NCBI GenBank assembly: GCA_020444245.1
Contig: JAHLLI010000019.1
Span: forward strand, 40,572 to 104,571
DNA: 64,000 nucleotides
Direction of reading: 5' to 3'
Origin: Actinomycetales bacterium
Lineage (GTDB): Bacteria > Actinomycetota > Actinomycetes > Actinomycetales > Cellulomonadaceae
The position numbers were made by a program, and so were the translations under genes. Shown piece by piece: positions 34,339-42,223 of the stretch. The notes beneath the pieces are model-generated. The model did not search any database. It was not told where the DNA came from and was given only the letters and a program-made list of their open reading frames with translations. Numbering within the stretch: position 1 is the stretch's first letter; every line of letters starts with the position of its first letter.

Positions 34339-36036
34339 GTGGACGAGCTCTCGAGCGGTTCCGACCGCCCGCTGACCCGACGTGAGCTGCGCGCGCTCGA
34401 GGCCGAGCGCGAACGCCTCACCGAGCAGGAGGCCGACGCCGTCGGCTACCAGGAGGTCGAGGACCTCGACCTGACCGTGCCCACCGAGCCGACCGCCGCC
34501 GCCACGACCGGCGGTACCACGTGGTCGGACGACGTGCGATGGTCGCTGCACGGCGAGCTGCCCCGCGACCTACCTCCCGAGCCCGAGATCGACGACGTGC
34601 ACTGGGACCTGCCGCCCGCCGACGAGGCAGGGGCGACCGCCTCGACGGGGCTCGACTGGGGCAGGTCGGGCGGTGGCGGGACCGACGAGACCTCGGAGCC
34701 CGAGCCCGGGGCCGCCGCGCCGGGACCGGACGAGCCCGCGACCCCGGTCGACGAGGGGGGCGCCGGGCCACCCGCCGGTACGGGCGACCTGCCCCGCACC
34801 CCGACCCGGGTGTCCGCGTGGCCGGTGGCCGGCGACCTCGCCGCGCTGCCGGAGCCCGCGCTGCCCGCCGACGACGCGGGCCCCGACTGGTTCCGGTGGG
34901 AGTCGGCCGAGCGGCCTGCCGAGCAGCAGGAGGTGGGCGGCGAGGAGCCGCAGCCCCCGACCCCGACCGAGGACGACGTGCCGGTCGAAGGGCCGACGGC
35001 CACGGCGCAGAGCCCGGTCGCCGCGCAGCCCGAGCTCCACGGCGAGCCCGAGAGCGACGGCGAGCCCGAGGCGGCCCGTGCCGTGGCTCCTGCCGACGAG
35101 CCGCTGCCGACCCTGTCCGACCTGCTGGCGGCACGACCCCAGCTGCCGGCCGGGCCGGCCGAGAGCGGCTGGCAGGGCACGCTGCGCCGGATCACCGGTG
35201 GCCTGCTGGCGCTCCGCCCGGGGCCGGCGGAGCAGCGCCACCGCGCGTCGGTGGCCTCGGTGCAGCGCAGCCTCGACGGACCCCGCACGATCGTGGTGAT
35301 CAACCCCAAGGGCGGCGCGCACAAGACCACCGCGAGCCTGCTGCTCGCGGCCACCTTCGGGCAGCACCGGGGCGGATACACCCTGGCCTGGGACAACAAC
35401 GAGACCCGTGGCACGCTCGGCTGGCGCGCGCACCAGGCGGCGCACCACAACACGGCCGTCAACCTGCTCCAGGACCTCGAGCGGTTCTCCGACCCGGGCT
35501 CGGCCAGGGTGGGGGACCTGGACAACTACGTCCGGTCCCAGGGCTCGGCCCAGTTCGACGTGCTCGCCAGCGACGAGGACGCCGCGTCGGCCGCGTCGAT
35601 CGACGGCTTCGCCTTCCGCGCGCTGCACCGCACGCTGGCCCGGTTCTACCGGGTGATGGTCGTCGACACCGGCAACAACATGCGGGCCTCGAACTGGCAG
35701 GCCGCGATCGAGGCGGCCGACCAGGTGGTCATCGTCTCCACGGTGCGCGAGGACACCGCGCAGTCCGCGGCGTGGGCGATCGACGCGCTGCGCGCCACGG
35801 GCCACGCCGACACGGTCGGCAAGGCCGTCACCGTGCTCTCCGACCCCGCGCCGCGCCGCGACCCGGAGCTGGCCGCGCGGTTGCACGAGCACTTCGGCAA
35901 GCTCACCCGCGTGGTGCTCGACGTGCCCTATGACGCGTCGCTGGTCGGCGGCTCGCCGCTGGAGGTCGACCGGCTGGACCGCAGGACCCGCGAGGCGTGG
36001 CTGCACGTCGCCGCGGCCGTCGCCGAGGGCCTGTGA
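34339..36036 (+). CDS. ParA/MinD-like ATPase with long acidic N-terminal extension
   Basis: A 565-residue protein. The first 300 residues are Pro/Glu/Asp-rich and disordered. The C-terminal 250 form a deviant-Walker P-loop ATPase: VVINPKGGAHKTT (the signature lysine is present), then ARFYRVMVVDTGNNMRAS and a switch region. These proteins place cargo or regulate flagellar/secretion systems; no ParB or parS is nearby, so the partner is unknown. The GTG start at 34,339 follows GGGAGGGGG. TAGTTT at 34,293-34,298 is a possible -10. It overlaps the SDR start. Confidence 0.8.
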   Translation: MDELSSGSDRPLTRRELRALEAERERLTEQEADAVGYQEVEDLDLTVPTEPTAAATTGGTTWSDDVRWSLHGELPRDLPPEPEIDDVHWDLPPADEAGATASTGLDWGRSGGGGTDETSEPEPGAAAPGPDEPATPVDEGGAGPPAGTGDLPRTPTRVSAWPVAGDLAALPEPALPADDAGPDWFRWESAERPAEQQEVGGEEPQPPTPTEDDVPVEGPTATAQSPVAAQPELHGEPESDGEPEAARAVAPADEPLPTLSDLLAARPQLPAGPAESGWQGTLRRITGGLLALRPGPAEQRHRASVASVQRSLDGPRTIVVINPKGGAHKTTASLLLAATFGQHRGGYTLAWDNNETRGTLGWRAHQAAHHNTAVNLLQDLERFSDPGSARVGDLDNYVRSQGSAQFDVLASDEDAASAASIDGFAFRALHRTLARFYRVMVVDTGNNMRASNWQAAIEAADQVVIVSTVREDTAQSAAWAIDALRATGHADTVGKAVTVLSDPAPRRDPELAARLHEHFGKLTRVVLDVPYDASLVGGSPLEVDRLDRRTREAWLHVAAAVAEGL

Positions 36037-36836
36037 GCAGCGCCGTCGTCACCGGCGCGGGCCGGGGCATCGGCGCGGGGATCGCGCTCGGCCTGGCGGC
36101 CCGCGGCTGGCGCCTGGCGCTGCTCGGGCGCACCGCGTCGCACCTGCGCGACACCGCCGAGCGGATCGCCGCCCGGACGCCGGGCGCCGAGGTCCACGTG
36201 ATCGAGGTCGACCTGGTGGACGGCGACCGGGTGCGCAGCGCAGCGCTCGCGGCGGAGCGGGCCCTGGGCCGGGTCGACCTGCTGGTGCAGAACGCGGGAG
36301 TGATCGAGCACGCCGAGGTGCCGTTCTGCGACGACGACGTCGAGGACGTCTGGCGCGTGATCGAGACCAACGTGCGCGGGCCGCTGCTGCTGGCCCACGC
36401 GCTGGTGCCGGGGATGCTCGCGGCCGGTGGCGGGCGGATCGTGCACCTGAACTCGGGCTCCGGGTACCGCGGGGGCACGTCCTACACCGGGTACTACATC
36501 TCCAAGGGCGCGCTCGCCCGGCTGACCACGCAGCTGGACACCCAGTACCGCGACCGTGGCCTGCTGGTGTTCGACGTCGCTCCCGGCGTGGTCGCGACCG
36601 ACATGACCGCCGGCATGCCGACGCACGCCGATCGCACGCAGTGGACGCCGGTCGAGGAGGTCGCCGCCCTGGTCGACGCGGTCGGGCGTGGCGAGCTGGA
36701 CGACCTGGCGGGGCGTTTCATGCGCGCGGGGGCGGACACCGTCGCGTCACTGCGCGACCGGACCGGGCAGATCCTCGCCACCGACGCGCGGCGCCTGACG
36801 CTGTCCACGTGGGGCCAGGACGACCCGATGCGCTGA
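36033..36836 (+). CDS. Short-chain dehydrogenase/reductase
   Basis: A 267-residue classical SDR using NAD(P). The nucleotide-binding motif TGAGRGIG is at residues 7-14, followed by LVQNAG (NNAG position) and the catalytic LNSGSG and YTGYYISKGAL (S and YxxxK). The GTG start overlaps the ParA-like stop, making an operon pair, although no functional link is evident. C-terminal part lacks specific substrate signatures. Substrate unknown. Confidence 0.85.
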   Translation: MSSAVVTGAGRGIGAGIALGLAARGWRLALLGRTASHLRDTAERIAARTPGAEVHVIEVDLVDGDRVRSAALAAERALGRVDLLVQNAGVIEHAEVPFCDDDVEDVWRVIETNVRGPLLLAHALVPGMLAAGGGRIVHLNSGSGYRGGTSYTGYYISKGALARLTTQLDTQYRDRGLLVFDVAPGVVATDMTAGMPTHADRTQWTPVEEVAALVDAVGRGELDDLAGRFMRAGADTVASLRDRTGQILATDARRLTLSTWGQDDPMR

Positions 36837-36992
36837 ACCGTCCGCGGCGCCGTGAGACGACGCCTCGACGGCCGCGCAGGCGCCGCGTCTAGAGTGTCGA
36901 CGACGGGTCCAAGGTCCTCGGGTTGCGAGCCCCGCCTTGGGCACCCTGGGACAGCCGGCGACGAGGCCGGAACCTGTGCAGAGAGGCGCAAC

Positions 36993-39713
36993 GTGGTCAA
37001 GTACGTCTACGACTTCAGCGAAGGCAACAAGGACCTCAAGGACCTGCTCGGCGGCAAGGGCGCGAACCTCGCCGAGATGACCAACCTGGGCCTTCCCGTG
37101 CCACCCGGCTTCACCATCACGACCGACGCGTGCCGCACCTACATGAGCTCCGGGATGCTGCCGCCCGAGCTGCGCGTCGAGGTCACCATGGCGGTGCGCC
37201 GGCTGGAGGACGCCATCGGGCGTTCGCTGGGCGACTTCCACGACCCGCTGCTGGTCTCGGTGCGCTCCGGGGCCAAGTTCTCGATGCCCGGCATGATGGA
37301 GACCGTCCTGAACGTCGGCCTCAACGACGCCTCCGTGCAGGGTCTGGCGGACTTCGCCGGCAACGAGCGCTTCGCCTGGGACTCCTACCGTCGCCTCATC
37401 CAGATGTTCGGCAAGACGGTGCTGGGCATCGACGGCGACCTGTTCGCCGACGCGCTGGACGCGAAGAAGAAGGCCGTCGGGGCCACGTCCGACACCGGCC
37501 TCAGCGCGGAGGACCTGCGCGACCTGGTCGGCGCCTTCAAGGACATCGTCAAGGCCGAGTCCGGCCGGGAGTTCCCGCAGCACCCGCGCGAGCAGCTCGA
37601 CCTGGCCATCGAGGCGGTCTTCAACTCCTGGAACACCGACCGCGCCCGCCTGTACCGCCGGCGCGAGCGGATCTCCGACGACCTGGGCACCGCGGTGAAC
37701 GTGGTCGCCATGGTGTTCGGCAACCTCGGTGAGGACTCGGGAACCGGCGTCGCGTTCACGCGCGACCCCTCCACCGGCATGATCGGCGACTACGGCGACT
37801 ACCTGCCCAACGCCCAGGGCGAGGACGTCGTGGCCGGCATCCGCAACACCCTGTCGCTGGCCGACTTCGAGAAGCTGGACCCGAACGCGTTCGGCGAGCT
37901 CCGTCAGGTGATGCGCCGGCTGGAGACGCACTACCGCGACCTGTGCGACATCGAGTTCACCGTCGAGCGCGGCAAGCTCTGGATGCTGCAGACCCGCGTC
38001 GGCAAGCGGACCGCGGCCGCCGCGTTCAAGATCGCCCACGAGCTGGTCATCGAGAAGCTCATCACCGAGGACGAGGCGCTCGAGCGCGTCACCGGCGAGC
38101 AGCTGTCCAAGCTGATGTTCCCGCAGTTCGACACCAAGGCGAAGCGCACCCTGCTGGCCAAGGGCATGGCGGCCTCGCCCGGCGCGGCCGTGGGCCAGGC
38201 GGTGTTCTCCTCGGCCACGGCGGTCGAGTGGGCCGCCGAGGGCAAGACCGTGATCCTGGTGCGCCGCGAGACCAACCCCGACGACCTCGGCGGCATGATC
38301 GCCGCGGACGGCGTGCTCACCTCGCGTGGCGGCAAGACCTCGCACGCCGCGGTGGTCGCGCGCGGCATGGGCACCACCTGCGTGGTGGGTGCCGAGGCGC
38401 TGGACGTCGACGTGGTCGCCAAGAAGTTCTCCGCGAACGGCACGGTCGTCAAGGAGGGCGACACGATCGCGATCGACGGCTCGACCGGCGAGATCTTCCT
38501 CGGCGCGGTCCCCGTGATGCCCTCTCCCGTGGTCCGCTACCTCGAGGACGGCCTGGACGCTGCGCTCGCCGAGGTCGGGGACGACAAGGACACCCACGAG
38601 CTCGTCGTCGCGGTGGACACGATCCTCAGGCACGCCGACGCCGTGCGGCGGCTGCACGTGGAGGCCAACGCCGACACCCCGGAGGACGCCAAGCGTGCCC
38701 GCACCCTCGGCGGTGAGGGCATCGGCCTGTGCCGGACCGAGCACATGTTCCTCGGCGACCGGCGCGTGCTGGTCGAGCGGCTCATCCTCGCCGAGGACGA
38801 GGCCGAGCAGCAGGTGGCGCTCGACGCGCTCATGCCGCTCCAGCGGGAGGACTTCATCGGCATCCTCACCGAGATGGACGGGCTGCCCGTCACCATCCGG
38901 CTGATCGACCCGCCGCTGCACGAGTTCCTGCCCGACTACACCGAGCTGAGCGTCAAGGTGGCGCTGGCCGAGGCCCGCGGGGACAGCGGCGAGGAGGTCG
39001 CCCGCGACAAGATGCTGCTCGCCGCGGTCAACAAGACCCGCGAGGCCAACCCGATGCTCGGTCTGCGCGGCGTCCGGCTCGGGATCGTCATCCCCGGCCT
39101 GTTCACCATGCAGGTGCGGGCGATCGCCGAGGCCCAGGCCGCCAGGATCAAGGCCGGCGGCTCGCCGAAGGCCGAGATCATGATCCCGCTGGCCGCGTCG
39201 GTCATGGAGCTGCACCTGATCCGCGACGAGGCCGAGAAGGTCCTGGTGGACGTCGCCAAGGAGCAGGGCGTGACGCTGGACATCCCGATCGGCGCGATGA
39301 TCGAGCTGCCGCGTGCGGCCTTCACCGCCGACCGGATGGCCGACGTCGCGGAGTTCTTCTCCTTCGGCACCAACGACCTGACGCAGACCACGTGGGGCTT
39401 CTCGCGTGACGACGTCGAGGGCGCGTTCTTCAACCAGTACACCGAGAAGGGCGTGTTCAGCGTCTCGCCGTTCGAGTCGCTCGACACCCAGGGCGTCGGC
39501 GGCCTGGTGAAGATGGCCGTCGAGAAGGGCCGGGCGACGCGTCCGGACATCACGCTCGGCGTCTGCGGCGAGCACGGCGGCGACCCCGACTCGATCCACT
39601 TCTTCCACGGCGTCGGGCTGGACTACGTGTCCTGCTCGCCGTTCCGCATCCCGATCGCACGTCTGGAGGCGGGTCGGGCCGCCGTGGAGCAGGGCGGCGG
39701 CGACACCCGCTGA
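36993..39713 (+). CDS. ppdK: Pyruvate, phosphate dikinase
   Basis: A 906-residue cytoplasmic enzyme that interconverts pyruvate, ATP and Pi with PEP, AMP and PPi. The N-terminal ATP-grasp region starts KYVYDFSEGNKDLKDLLGGKGANLAEM. The phosphorylated His451 is in GGKTSHAAVVARGMG, and the C-terminal PEP/pyruvate barrel carries Cys858 in VCGEHGG. Length is as usual. The GTG start follows GAGAGG. A -10-like TAGAGT lies at 36,890-36,895, giving a leader of about 90 bases that includes a hairpin (CCAAGG 36,909-36,914 / CCTTGG 36,935-36,940). It works with PEP-based glycolysis control and possibly gluconeogenesis. Confidence 0.96.
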   Translation: MVKYVYDFSEGNKDLKDLLGGKGANLAEMTNLGLPVPPGFTITTDACRTYMSSGMLPPELRVEVTMAVRRLEDAIGRSLGDFHDPLLVSVRSGAKFSMPGMMETVLNVGLNDASVQGLADFAGNERFAWDSYRRLIQMFGKTVLGIDGDLFADALDAKKKAVGATSDTGLSAEDLRDLVGAFKDIVKAESGREFPQHPREQLDLAIEAVFNSWNTDRARLYRRRERISDDLGTAVNVVAMVFGNLGEDSGTGVAFTRDPSTGMIGDYGDYLPNAQGEDVVAGIRNTLSLADFEKLDPNAFGELRQVMRRLETHYRDLCDIEFTVERGKLWMLQTRVGKRTAAAAFKIAHELVIEKLITEDEALERVTGEQLSKLMFPQFDTKAKRTLLAKGMAASPGAAVGQAVFSSATAVEWAAEGKTVILVRRETNPDDLGGMIAADGVLTSRGGKTSHAAVVARGMGTTCVVGAEALDVDVVAKKFSANGTVVKEGDTIAIDGSTGEIFLGAVPVMPSPVVRYLEDGLDAALAEVGDDKDTHELVVAVDTILRHADAVRRLHVEANADTPEDAKRARTLGGEGIGLCRTEHMFLGDRRVLVERLILAEDEAEQQVALDALMPLQREDFIGILTEMDGLPVTIRLIDPPLHEFLPDYTELSVKVALAEARGDSGEEVARDKMLLAAVNKTREANPMLGLRGVRLGIVIPGLFTMQVRAIAEAQAARIKAGGSPKAEIMIPLAASVMELHLIRDEAEKVLVDVAKEQGVTLDIPIGAMIELPRAAFTADRMADVAEFFSFGTNDLTQTTWGFSRDDVEGAFFNQYTEKGVFSVSPFESLDTQGVGGLVKMAVEKGRATRPDITLGVCGEHGGDPDSIHFFHGVGLDYVSCSPFRIPIARLEAGRAAVEQGGGDTR

Positions 39714-39722
39714 CCCCGCAGT

Positions 39723-39768
39723 GACGGCCCGGGTCCCGCGTCCACCTCTCCGCGGGACCCGGGCCGTC
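39723..39768. terminator. Strong hairpin terminator after ppdK
   Basis: GACGGCCCGGGTCCCGCG (39,723-39,740) and its perfect complement at 39,751-39,768; an 18-bp stem with a 10-base loop, 10 bases after the ppdK stop. The next gene has its own leaderless promoter beyond it. Confidence 0.85.
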
Positions 39769-39794
39769 GCGCGTCCGGGGGCTACCCTCGTCCG

Positions 39795-41609
39795 GTGCCG
39801 TCACTGACGCCTTCCGGCGAGTCCGAAGAGCCCGAGAGCCTGACCTTCGCCGACCTCGGGCTGCAGGGGCCCGTCCTGAAGGCGTTGGACGCGGTCGGCT
39901 ACGAGACCCCGTCGGCGATCCAGGCCGCCACCATCCCTGCGCTGCTCGCGGGGCGCGACGTGATCGGCATGGCGCAGACCGGCACCGGCAAGACGGCCGC
40001 GTTCGCCCTGCCGATCCTCGAGCGGCTCGATCGCAGCCGCAAGGCGCCGCAGGCCCTGGTCCTGGCGCCCACCCGCGAGCTGGCGCTCCAGGTCTGCGAG
40101 GCCTTCGAGCGGTACGCCGCACACTCGGGTGGGGTGCACGTGCTGCCGATCTACGGCGGTCAGGGCTACGGGGTCCAGCTGTCCGCGCTGCGCCGTGGCG
40201 TGCACGTCGTGGTGGGCACGCCCGGCCGGATCATGGACCACCTGGACAAGGGCACGCTCGACCTGTCGGGCCTGACCAACCTCGTCCTGGACGAGGCCGA
40301 CGAGATGCTCCGGATGGGCTTCGTCGAGGACGTCGAGACGATCCTGGCCGCGACCCCGGACGACAAGCAGGTCGCGCTGTTCTCGGCCACGATGCCCGCC
40401 CAGATCAGGCGGCTGTCCCAGAAGTACCTGCGTGACCCGCAGGAGATCACCGTCGAGCAGCGGACCGCGACCGCGACGAACGTCAGCCAGCGCTACCTCG
40501 TCGTCTCCTACTCCCAGAAGCTCGACGCCCTGACCCGGATCCTCGAGGTGGAGGACTTCGAGGGCATGATCGTGTTCACCCGCACCAAGAACGAGACCGA
40601 GGTCGTGGCCGAGAAGCTGCGGGCCCGCGGGTACGGCGCGGCCGCGATCTCCGGCGACGTGCAGCAGCCCCAGCGCGAGAAGCTCGTGAAGCAGCTGCGG
40701 TCCGGTGCGCTCGACATCCTCGTGGCGACCGATGTGGCCGCGCGCGGGCTCGACGTGGACCGGATCAGCCACGTCGTCAACTACGACCTGCCGATCGACA
40801 CCGAGTCCTACGTGCACCGGGTGGGCCGCACCGGCCGGGCCGGGCGCGCCGGCGAGGCGATCAGCTTCGTCACCCCGCGCGAGCGTCGGCTGCTCGCGTC
40901 GATCGAACGGGCCACCCGGCAGCCGCTGACCCCGATGCACCTGCCCAGCGTCGAGGACGTCAACGCCACCCGCCTCGCGCGGTTCGACGACTCGATCACC
41001 CAGGCGCTGGGCCGGACCGAGGAGATCGACCAGTTCCGGGACATCGTCGAGCACTACGTCGAGCACCACGACGTGCCGGAGGTCGACGTCGCCGCCGCGC
41101 TCGCGGTGGTGGCGCACGGTGGCGCGCCACTGCTGCTGGACGCGGACGCCGAGCGCGAGCGCGAGGAGTTCGAGGCCGAGAAGCGTGCGGCGACGGCGGG
41201 CCGCCAGCGCGGTGGCGCGGCGGCGACGGGCCGCGGCGGCCCGGCCCGCGACCGGCGGGCCGGCGCAGACATGACGACGTACCGGATCGCCGTCGGCAAG
41301 CGCCACAAGGTGGAGCCCCGGCAGATCGTCGGCGCGATCGCCAACGAGGGCGGGCTGCAGCGCGGGGACTTCGGGGCGATCCGGATCCACCCGGGGTTCT
41401 CGCTGGTCGACCTGCCGGCCGACCTCTCGCCGGAGGTCCTGCGCCGGCTCGACCAGACGCGGATCAGCGGGGTCCGCATCGAGCTCCGGCCGGACCGCGG
41501 GGTGCCCGCGCGCCGCGCGGCCGCGCGCGAGGGCGGCAAGGAGCGCACGTCCGCCGGGGGCGAGGGCGGCAACGAGCGCAAGCCGCGGCACCGCTCGGCC
41601 GACCGCTGA
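39795..41609 (+). CDS. DEAD-box RNA helicase with DbpA-type RNA-binding domain
   Basis: A 604-residue ATP-dependent RNA helicase, probably cold-shock or ribosome-assembly related (CsdA/DeaD class). Motifs in order: AQTGTGKT (I), PTRELALQ (Ia), DEAD (II), SAT (III), and HRVGRTGRAGR (VI). After a flexible basic linker with AATGRGGPARDRR comes the DbpA-like domain YRIAVGKRHKVEPRQIVGAI. Start is the GTG at 39,795; TACCCT at 39,783-39,788 lies six bases upstream and no ribosome site is present. The C-terminal tail is Arg/Gly-rich. Confidence 0.92.
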   Translation: MPSLTPSGESEEPESLTFADLGLQGPVLKALDAVGYETPSAIQAATIPALLAGRDVIGMAQTGTGKTAAFALPILERLDRSRKAPQALVLAPTRELALQVCEAFERYAAHSGGVHVLPIYGGQGYGVQLSALRRGVHVVVGTPGRIMDHLDKGTLDLSGLTNLVLDEADEMLRMGFVEDVETILAATPDDKQVALFSATMPAQIRRLSQKYLRDPQEITVEQRTATATNVSQRYLVVSYSQKLDALTRILEVEDFEGMIVFTRTKNETEVVAEKLRARGYGAAAISGDVQQPQREKLVKQLRSGALDILVATDVAARGLDVDRISHVVNYDLPIDTESYVHRVGRTGRAGRAGEAISFVTPRERRLLASIERATRQPLTPMHLPSVEDVNATRLARFDDSITQALGRTEEIDQFRDIVEHYVEHHDVPEVDVAAALAVVAHGGAPLLLDADAEREREEFEAEKRAATAGRQRGGAAATGRGGPARDRRAGADMTTYRIAVGKRHKVEPRQIVGAIANEGGLQRGDFGAIRIHPGFSLVDLPADLSPEVLRRLDQTRISGVRIELRPDRGVPARRAAAREGGKERTSAGGEGGNERKPRHRSADR

Positions 41610-41698
41610 CGGGCTCGTCCGCCGTTCGACCTGCGCCGCCCCGGCGGTACGCCTAGCGTCAGCGAGGTCAGCACCTCGACCCGCAGGGGAGAACCACG

Positions 41699-42136
41699 AT
41701 GGCCACTCGCACCGCACGCACCGCATGGGACGGCACGCTCACCGAGGGCGCCGGCCAGGTCGAGCTCACCAGCTCGGGCCGGGCCACGTTCGACGTCTCG
41801 TGGCCGCGACGCGCCGAGGACGAGGCGCTGGGGGTCACGAGCCCCGAGGAGCTCATCGCCGCGGCGCACAGCTCGTGCTTCGCGATGCAGCTCTCGGCCC
41901 TGATCGCCGAGGCCGGCGGCACGCCGCAGTCCCTCGAGGTCACGGCCGACGTGAGCCTGGAGCCCGACCCCGCCGGAGGCTTCCGGATCTCGGGCGTGGA
42001 CCTGGTGGTGCGCGGCGAGGTCGAGGGCCTGGACGCGGCGGGCTTCGCCAAGGTCGCCACCGCGGCCAAGGAGACCTGCCCGGTGAGCAAGGCCCTGACC
42101 GGCACCACCGTCACGCTGGACGCCGCCCTGGCCTGA
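41699..42136 (+). CDS. OsmC-family peroxidase
   Basis: A 145-residue OsmC/Ohr-fold protein that reduces organic hydroperoxides. The two active-site cysteines are in AAHSSCFAM and ETCPVSKAL, at the spacing of OsmC proteins. AGGGGAGAA precedes the ATG. TAGCGT at 41,654-41,659 may be the -10 of its promoter. No adjacent regulator gene of the OhrR type. Sub-type OsmC rather than Ohr is judged from the first cysteine's surroundings. Confidence 0.88.
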   Translation: MATRTARTAWDGTLTEGAGQVELTSSGRATFDVSWPRRAEDEALGVTSPEELIAAAHSSCFAMQLSALIAEAGGTPQSLEVTADVSLEPDPAGGFRISGVDLVVRGEVEGLDAAGFAKVATAAKETCPVSKALTGTTVTLDAALA

Positions 42137-42223
42137 GGCGCGTCGCGCCGGCGGCCCGCCGACGGGTGGCCGCGGGACGGACGGCCGGTCGCGCGACGGC
42201 GGTGCCGTGGCAGGATCGCAGAC

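Noticed and set aside
36747..39608. A long open frame on the minus strand opposite ppdK (about 950 codons)
   Set aside because: It mirrors the ppdK codon structure in a very GC-rich genome, has no ribosome site or domain, and its composition is that of an antisense shadow.
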